Below, in pieces: positions 36,460 through 41,121 of a DNA stretch of 41,121 bases. The stretch's first letter is position 1; the number at the start of each line of letters is the position of its first letter. The position numbers and the translations under genes are program-made. The stretch is from Acidobacteriota bacterium (lineage in GTDB: Bacteria; Acidobacteriota; Polarisedimenticolia; Gp22-AA2): the NCBI GenBank assembly GCA_003223135.1, contig QHXX01000114.1, forward strand, positions 1 through 41,121, given 5' to 3'. A model generated the notes under the pieces. The model was not told where the DNA came from. It saw only the letters and a program-made list of their open reading frames with translations, and did no database searches.

Positions 36460-36942
36460 ATGATTCGGTTGAAGTCGCTGCGCGCCGGGGAGCTGCGGGT
36501 CGCGGAGGCGCCGGCTCGGCTGGCCATCCACGGGCTCGGATCGTGCGTCGCGGTGTTCGTCTATGACCCCGGGAACCGCGTCGGAGGCATGGCGCATGTC
36601 CTGCTGCCGGGCCCGCCGAGGCATCCCACCGATCATGTCGGACGTTATGCGACGACGGCGGTGGCCGCCATGGTGACCGAATCGATCCGTCTGGGCGCGA
36701 ACCCGTCGGCGCTACTCGCCAAGGTGACGGGGGGATCGCGCATGTTCGCCTATGACGCGGGGAAGGACCGGCCGACGGTCGGCGACAAGAATGTCCAGGC
36801 GGTGCAGCGGGCCCTGCAGGAAGCAGGCATCGCGATCATCGCCACCGACGTGGGCGGCGATCATGGACGCACCGTCGTGGCGGACCTCCAGGACGGCAGC
36901 CTGACGATCCTGACGGTGCGCGGCGAATCGAAGGTGGTGTAA
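36460..36942 (+). CDS. cheD: Chemoreceptor glutamine deamidase CheD
   Basis: The protein has 160 residues. The cysteine-protease-like triad positions are visible: Cys29 in GLGSCVAVFVYD, His46 in GGMAHVLLP and a threonine in LLAKVTGGSRMF. CheD deamidates receptor glutamines and, when bound to CheC, also stimulates its phosphatase activity. The ATG at 36460 lies 16 bases after the cheC stop, with GGAG sequences just upstream. It is the last gene of the operon. No cheB methylesterase is present, so adaptation probably relies on CheR, CheC and CheD or on a cheB elsewhere. Confidence 0.94.
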   Translation: MIRLKSLRAGELRVAEAPARLAIHGLGSCVAVFVYDPGNRVGGMAHVLLPGPPRHPTDHVGRYATTAVAAMVTESIRLGANPSALLAKVTGGSRMFAYDAGKDRPTVGDKNVQAVQRALQEAGIAIIATDVGGDHGRTVVADLQDGSLTILTVRGESKVV

Positions 36943-36969
36943 GCGAACGGGACGGCGACGGGGTGGGGC

Positions 36970-37299
36970 TCAGACGCCGTGCCTCTGCAGCATCTTGACC
37001 AGGACGTCACGCGTCGTCGCCCCGACATACTGGTCGACGACCTTGCCTTCCTTGAACAGAAGCAGCGTGGGGATGCTCTGGATGCCGTAGCGCCCGGCGA
37101 GACTACTCTCCTCGTCGACGTTCACCTTGCCGACGCGGACCTTGCCCTGAAGCTCGTCGGCGATCGTCTCGAGGACCGGGGCGACCATGCGACAGGGACC
37201 GCACCACTCCGCCCAGAAATCGACCAGGATGGGCGCTCCGGCCTTCTTGACCTCGGATTCGAAGTTGCCGTTCGTCAGCGTCATGATGTTTTTGCTCAT
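36970..37299 (-). CDS. trxA: Thioredoxin
   Basis: The protein has 109 residues, the canonical size. The active site is WCGPC (Cys33, Cys36), with PILVDFWAEW before it, the buried aspartate of strand 2 and the cis-proline in QSIPTLLLFKEGK. It reduces protein disulfides in the cytoplasm with electrons from thioredoxin reductase. I chose the ATG at 37299 because GGAGAG lies a few bases upstream and the fold starts there; a longer frame upstream is unconserved. It converges on cheD and diverges from rsmA. Confidence 0.96.
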   Translation of the reverse strand: MSKNIMTLTNGNFESEVKKAGAPILVDFWAEWCGPCRMVAPVLETIADELQGKVRVGKVNVDEESSLAGRYGIQSIPTLLLFKEGKVVDQYVGATTRDVLVKMLQRHGV

Positions 37300-37339
37300 C
37301 GGCTCTCCAGAGTCCTCTGCCGGCAGCTGCGGCCGTGTT

Positions 37340-37369
37340 CTTATACCATAGCCTCCGGGCCGCCACCAA
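37340..37369 (-). promoter_or_regulatory. Candidate promoter of trxA
   Basis: On the minus strand the -35 is TTGGTG (37369-37364), the spacer is 18 bases and the -10 is TATAAG (37345-37340). The leader to the trxA ATG would be about 35 bases. Confidence 0.45.
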
Positions 37370-37441
37370 GAAACCCGCGCCCGACCGGTCAAAGCGCCGG
37401 AACGCGGCGCACGTCCGATGAACGCCCCGGAATAGCATTGG

Positions 37442-38296
37442 ATGCGTGACGCCCCGATTCGGTTACGCGCCCCCCGGCGCTGGGGGCAAAACTTCCTGGT
37501 CAACCAGGGGGCGGCCGACACCATCGTCATCGCCTTCCGCCCCCTCCCCTCCGATCTGGTGCTCGAGATCGGCCCCGGCCGCGCCGCTCTCACGCGGCGT
37601 CTCGCCGGCCGCGTCTCGAAGCTCGTGGCCGTCGAGATCGACTCCGCGCTGGTCGCCGCCCTGCGCGAGGAGCTGCGTGCGGCGCCGTCCGTCGAGATCG
37701 TCGAGGCGGACGTGCTCGAACTGGATCTACGGTCGCTGATCGAAGGCCTCGGGGCCACGGCGGAACGGCGTGCGCGCGTGATTGCCAACCTCCCCTACTC
37801 CATCGCCACCACCGTCATCCTGAGGCTCATCGAGGAGCGCGCCCTTCTCAGCGACCTCCTGGTCCTGGTCCAGCGGGAAGTCGCCGAACGGATCGCCTCG
37901 CCCCCAGGTCACAAGGCTTATGGCGGCCTGTCGGTCCTCTGCCAGGCGCGCGCGCACGTCGAGACGCTTCTCCGCCTGCGGCCCGGATCGTTCCGGCCGG
38001 TTCCCAAGGTCGAGTCGGTGCTGGTGCGCCTCAGGCTGCGTACGCACGAAGACGAGGCCGCCGGGACCGCCGTCGCCCCCGGCGCACTGGAGGCCCTGCT
38101 CCGCACGGCCTTTGCACAACGACGCAAGACTCTTTTGAACAATCTCGCGCACCTTCCGGGGTCGCGCGGCGTCCCGATCGGGGCCCGCACCGCCGCGGTC
38201 CTTATCCAGCGCGCAGGCCTCGATCCGGGCGCCCGGCCGGAGGACGTGCCGGTGCACGGCTTCCTGGCGCTTCTGCGACACCTGGAAGCCCTATAA
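37442..38296 (+). CDS. rsmA: 16S rRNA dimethyladenosine transferase RsmA (KsgA)
   Basis: The protein has 284 residues. It methylates two adjacent adenines near the 3' end of 16S rRNA during small-subunit assembly. Segments are RRWGQNFLVN at the start, the SAM-binding LVLEIGPGRAALT, VAVEIDSALV, EADVLELD, the catalytic NLPYSIAT and VQREVAERI. A C-terminal helical domain (FAQRRKTLLNNL) ends the protein. The ATG at 37442 has no strong ribosome-binding site. The RNase J gene starts 8 bases after its stop. Confidence 0.94.
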   Translation: MRDAPIRLRAPRRWGQNFLVNQGAADTIVIAFRPLPSDLVLEIGPGRAALTRRLAGRVSKLVAVEIDSALVAALREELRAAPSVEIVEADVLELDLRSLIEGLGATAERRARVIANLPYSIATTVILRLIEERALLSDLLVLVQREVAERIASPPGHKAYGGLSVLCQARAHVETLLRLRPGSFRPVPKVESVLVRLRLRTHEDEAAGTAVAPGALEALLRTAFAQRRKTLLNNLAHLPGSRGVPIGARTAAVLIQRAGLDPGARPEDVPVHGFLALLRHLEAL

Positions 38297-38297
38297 T
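38292..38297 (+). promoter_or_regulatory. TATAAT immediately before the RNase J start
   Basis: A perfect TATAAT overlaps the rsmA stop codon and lies six bases before the RNase J ATG. Transcription from it would start at or next to the ATG. There is no matching -35 box or TG extension, so it may be chance. Confidence 0.3.
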
Positions 38298-38303
38298 CGC
38301 GCC

Positions 38304-39995
38304 ATGACCACGCGCGCCAGGGCGGAGCACGGATCCCGCCCGCATGGTCCCCTGCAGATCGTGCCGCTGGGCGGCCTGGGTGAATTCGGCAATAACTGCA
38401 CCGTTCTGCGGCACGGCTCCGACCTCATCGTCATCGACGCCGGACTCCTGTTTCCGGAAGAGCAGTCCCTCGGCGTGAATTTTGTCATCCCGGACATGAC
38501 GTACCTGGAGGAGCGCATCCGGGAGGTGCGCGGAATCGTCCTGACGCACGCGCATGAGGACCACGTCGGCGCCCTCCCCTGGCTCTATCAGAAGGTGAAG
38601 GCGCCGGTTTACGGCAGTGACTTCACCCTGGGGCTCGCGGCCCGCAGGCTGCGCGAGCACGGCCTGCCGCACGAGAGACAGCTCAAGCGCGTCACGGCGG
38701 GTGACGAAATCTCGCTCGGTCCATTCGACGTCGAATTCATCCAGGTGACGCACAGCATCCCTGGATCGTTCGGGCTGGCTGTCAGGACGCCGGTCGGAAC
38801 CGTCATTCACACCGGCGATTTCAAAATGGATCAGACCCCGACCGACGGCCGTACCTTCGATTTCCAGTCCTTTTCCTACCACGGCGACCAGGGGGTGCTC
38901 GCCCTGCTGTCGGACAGCACCAACGCGGAGGTCGCGGGGTTCAGCGGATCGGAGCGGCAGGTCGGCGAGGCGCTCGACGGACTGTTCCGCCGCGCCGCGG
39001 GGAGGATCGTGGTCAGCACGTTCTCGAGCAACGTGCACCGCATCCAGCAGGTTGTCGATCTGGCCGTCGTACACCGCCGGAAGGTGGCGCTCATCGGGTC
39101 GAGCATGATCTCGACGTCCGAGGTGGCGGCGGAGCTGGGATACCTCAGGGCCCCCGCCGGCACGCTGATCGACGCTCGCGAGGCCGGCCGGCTGGCCGCC
39201 AATCGTGTGGTCCTGATCGCGGCGGGCAGCCAGGGGGAACCGATGTCGGCGCTGTCGCGCATCGCCCTCGACGATCACAAGGAAGTCTCGATCGAGGCGG
39301 GCGACGTGGTCGTGCTGTCGGCGCGCATCATCCCCGGCAATGAAAAATCGGTGAGCCGCGTCATCAACCACCTCTACAGGCGCGGCGCCGAGGTCGTGGC
39401 GGGCGGCCGGCCTCCGCTCCACGTCTCCGGCCATGCCAGCCAGGAGGAGCTGAGGATCATGCTGACCCTGACGCGCCCGCGATTCTTCATCCCGATCCAT
39501 GGCGAGCTGCGCCAGCTCACCAGCCACGCCCGGCTTGCGGAGCAGGCCGGCCTGCCGCGCGATCGGATCCTGCTGGGCGAGAGCGGGGACGTGTTCGAGT
39601 TGAGCGAGAAGGAAGCCCGGCTCGCCGGCAAGGTGACCGTCGGGCGGGTGTTCATCGACGGAACCCGCGAGGAGGTGGATGAAATCGTCGTGCGCGATCG
39701 GCGGCACATCTCCGAGGGCGGGATCGTCCTGGTGGTCGTCGCCATCGACCGGCACACCGGGCATCTGGATGGCGAGCCGGAGATCGTCAGCCGCGGCTTT
39801 TCGGTCGGATCGGGCGACGGGGACCTTCTGCGCGAGGCGTCCCGGACCGTGCGTCGTTGCATCGAGGCCGCCTCGCCTGAGGAGCGTGCCGACCGGGGTG
39901 TCATGAAGGCTCTCATCCAGCGCGATCTGAAGCGCTATTTCCGCAAGGCCCTCGATCGCCGCCCCATGATCATTCCCGCCATCATCGAGACCTAG
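38304..39995 (+). CDS. rnj: Ribonuclease J
   Basis: The protein has 563 residues. The metallo-beta-lactamase core has the metal motif LTHAHEDHVGALPWL, with LGGLGEFGNNC at the N-terminus and HTGDFKMDQTP. The beta-CASP domain shows LLSDSTNAEVAGFSGSE, VVSTFSSNVHRIQQ, ARIIPGNEKSVSRVIN and HVSGHASQEEL. A C-terminal RNase J domain (about 450-563) completes it. It degrades and processes RNA with 5'-exo and endonuclease activity. The ATG at 38304 has no visible ribosome-binding site, which fits a leaderless start or coupling to rsmA. Confidence 0.94.
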   Translation: MTTRARAEHGSRPHGPLQIVPLGGLGEFGNNCTVLRHGSDLIVIDAGLLFPEEQSLGVNFVIPDMTYLEERIREVRGIVLTHAHEDHVGALPWLYQKVKAPVYGSDFTLGLAARRLREHGLPHERQLKRVTAGDEISLGPFDVEFIQVTHSIPGSFGLAVRTPVGTVIHTGDFKMDQTPTDGRTFDFQSFSYHGDQGVLALLSDSTNAEVAGFSGSERQVGEALDGLFRRAAGRIVVSTFSSNVHRIQQVVDLAVVHRRKVALIGSSMISTSEVAAELGYLRAPAGTLIDAREAGRLAANRVVLIAAGSQGEPMSALSRIALDDHKEVSIEAGDVVVLSARIIPGNEKSVSRVINHLYRRGAEVVAGGRPPLHVSGHASQEELRIMLTLTRPRFFIPIHGELRQLTSHARLAEQAGLPRDRILLGESGDVFELSEKEARLAGKVTVGRVFIDGTREEVDEIVVRDRRHISEGGIVLVVVAIDRHTGHLDGEPEIVSRGFSVGSGDGDLLREASRTVRRCIEAASPEERADRGVMKALIQRDLKRYFRKALDRRPMIIPAIIET

Positions 39996-40034
39996 GACGA
40001 GGCGCCACAATTCCGTGATCGAGCGGCAGGGCTC

Positions 40035-40062
40035 TTGCGCGGCGGCCCCGCAGGCCTAACTT
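40035..40062 (+). promoter_or_regulatory. Weak promoter candidate before the zinc-ribbon membrane gene
   Basis: TTGCGC (40035-40040), 16 bases, then TAACTT (40057-40062). The -35 is the same as that proposed for the diguanylate cyclase. The gene starts about 49 bases downstream. This is suggestive only. Confidence 0.3.
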
Positions 40063-40110
40063 ATCTCGCGAGGCGGCGTGCGTCCGGGCGCCCCGCCCGG
40101 GAGGAATCGC

Positions 40111-41109
40111 ATGGCATCGAATCAAGCGCGGCAGCTGGCGGAGCTTTTGAGTCTCGCGGTCGTGCCGAGCGGACGACCGCTCCACGGCTCCTGCGCCGCC
40201 GGTGCGATCGACGGCTACCCTGTGGCGATCTCCTGGGGGAAGCGCCTGAAACAGTCGACCGTGGCATTCCTCGTCCGCTTCCGCAAGGGATCCCTGAAGG
40301 TGCCCGCCGGCGCCCTGCGCGACCAGGCCGCGGGCTCCGCAGAAATCCTCCGCGCGATGGAGCGCAAGAAGTTGTCCGGCGCCGAAAGCAAGGCGCTTCT
40401 GGCCGGGCCCGACACTCTCCTTTTCTACTGGGACTACTCGTTCCGCGCGCCGAAACCCGAGGCCGCGGCCGCCCTCCTGCGCCTCCTGCTGGGCCTCGTC
40501 AGGGGGCAGGCTCTGGCCGTGCAGAACGATTGCGAGGTGTGCGGCGGCCGTGGCCTGGGGGAGCTTCACAGCGTCGGCCAGGCCCTGATCTCGGTCTGCT
40601 CCGGCTGTCGCGAGCGCATGGGTGAGGAGGACCGCCGGGCGACGGAGGCGTACGATGCGCTTCCCGCCAATCCCCTTTTGGGCACGGCCGCAGGGGCCGG
40701 TGTTGCGATCGCGGCGGCACTGGCGTGGGGCGGCGTGGCCTACACCCTGCAGAAGATCTTCCTGTATGCCGCCTTCATGATAGGCCTGGCCATCGCCGTG
40801 GCCGTCCACAAGGGCATGGGGAAGGTCAATCTTTACGGCAAGGTGATCGCCGTCCCTCTCACGGTGGCCTCGGTCCTCGCGGGCGACTTCTTCTTCATGT
40901 GTCTGTCGGTGGCGAAGGAGCTGAACGAACCGCTCACCCTCGATCTGGCGTCTCGCGCCCTGCCGCACTTCATCCAGTTCGAATTTTCCGATTCGTCCGG
41001 TTACGTGAGCGTCCTGTTCGGCGTGCTCGGGGCTCTCGGCACGCTTCTGGTCGCGAAGCGTCCTGTGCAGAAGAGAGTGTTCATCCCGATCGTCCGGACG
41101 GCCTCCTAG
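40111..41109 (+). CDS. Zinc-ribbon membrane protein of unknown function
   Basis: The protein has 332 residues and I do not recognise the family. The first 140 residues are soluble and of mixed alpha/beta character, with no motif I can name. Next comes CEVCGG and, about 19 residues later, CSGC: two CxxC pairs that should bind one zinc. After a charged stretch there are four hydrophobic segments (TAAGAGVAIAAALAWGGVAY, IFLYAAFMIGLAIAVAVH, VIAVPLTVASVLAGDFFFMCL, SVLFGVLGALGTLLVA). The ATG at 40111 follows GGGAGGA at good spacing. It may be co-transcribed with RNase J, 115 bases upstream, or have its own weak promoter. Confidence 0.7.
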   Translation: MASNQARQLAELLSLAVVPSGRPLHGSCAAGAIDGYPVAISWGKRLKQSTVAFLVRFRKGSLKVPAGALRDQAAGSAEILRAMERKKLSGAESKALLAGPDTLLFYWDYSFRAPKPEAAAALLRLLLGLVRGQALAVQNDCEVCGGRGLGELHSVGQALISVCSGCRERMGEEDRRATEAYDALPANPLLGTAAGAGVAIAAALAWGGVAYTLQKIFLYAAFMIGLAIAVAVHKGMGKVNLYGKVIAVPLTVASVLAGDFFFMCLSVAKELNEPLTLDLASRALPHFIQFEFSDSSGYVSVLFGVLGALGTLLVAKRPVQKRVFIPIVRTAS

Positions 41110-41121
41110 GTCCCGGACGAC

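Noticed and set aside
38202..40010. Minus-strand open frame of 602 codons
   Set aside because: It mirrors the RNase J gene on the other strand and shows no motif, signal or ribosome-binding site.

Overview
This is a gene-dense, high-GC (roughly two thirds G+C) bacterial chromosome segment with no rRNA, tRNA, CRISPR array, insertion sequence or phage gene that I could recognise. No gene-free stretch exceeds about 260 bases. The gene set (MoxR/Bat aerotolerance operon, ribH-nusB, RNase J, CheC/CheD-type chemotaxis, DUF4388 proteins, propionate/methylmalonyl-CoA genes) suggests a Gram-negative-type, free-living, heterotrophic bacterium, perhaps from Acidobacteriota or a neighbouring deep-branching phylum. 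The phylum is an inference from gene content and style, not proven by a marker gene.

Layout. (1) 1-8231, minus strand: a small protein and a patatin-like lipase, then MTA phosphorylase, a PfkB sugar/nucleoside kinase, a membrane protein, ribH-nusB, and a DUF4388 regulator overlapping a CheA that runs off the left edge. (2) 8470-10287, plus: a membrane-bound GAF-GGDEF diguanylate cyclase, divergent from region 1. (3) 10325-14600, minus: an acyl-CoA catabolism operon of acyl-CoA dehydrogenase, a MeaB GTPase fused to methylmalonyl-CoA epimerase, both subunits of a 3-oxoacid CoA-transferase, and a small Sm-like protein. (4) 14858-15346, plus: an Hsp20 gene with a near-consensus promoter, inverted repeat, possible RNA thermometer and strong terminator. 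(5) 15409-16485, minus: threonine aldolase. (6) 16569-17827, plus: a sulfatase-like lipoprotein gene broken by an internal deletion and frameshift. (7) 17815-27170, minus: a long operon moxR-DUF58-anchor protein-batA-batB-batC-batD-batE-hemW, in which batD is frameshifted and batB is short. (8) 27334-30358, plus: a two-gene ABC transporter without a binding protein. (9) 30459-36942, plus: a complete chemosensory operon cheR-mcp-cheW-cheY-cheA-cheC-cheD behind a good promoter. (10) 36970-37299, minus: thioredoxin. (11) 37442-41109, plus: rsmA, RNase J and a zinc-ribbon membrane protein.

Regulation. Several intergenic regions carry sigma-70-like promoters with exactly 17-base spacers (ribH, the patatin operon, the cyclase, the acyl-CoA operon, hsp20, moxR, cheR). 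In two of them (hsp20 and cheR) the -35 box forms one arm of a perfect inverted repeat. Many genes overlap by ATGA or GTGA, which implies translational coupling.

I found no wholly new system. The observations most worth a second look are the MeaB-epimerase fusion with a relict internal ribosome-binding site, the hsp20 leader, the promoter-embedded inverted repeats, the cluster of damaged genes between 16.9 and 23.1 kb, and several unassigned conserved-looking proteins (Sm-like protein, zinc-ribbon membrane protein, transporter with no binding protein).
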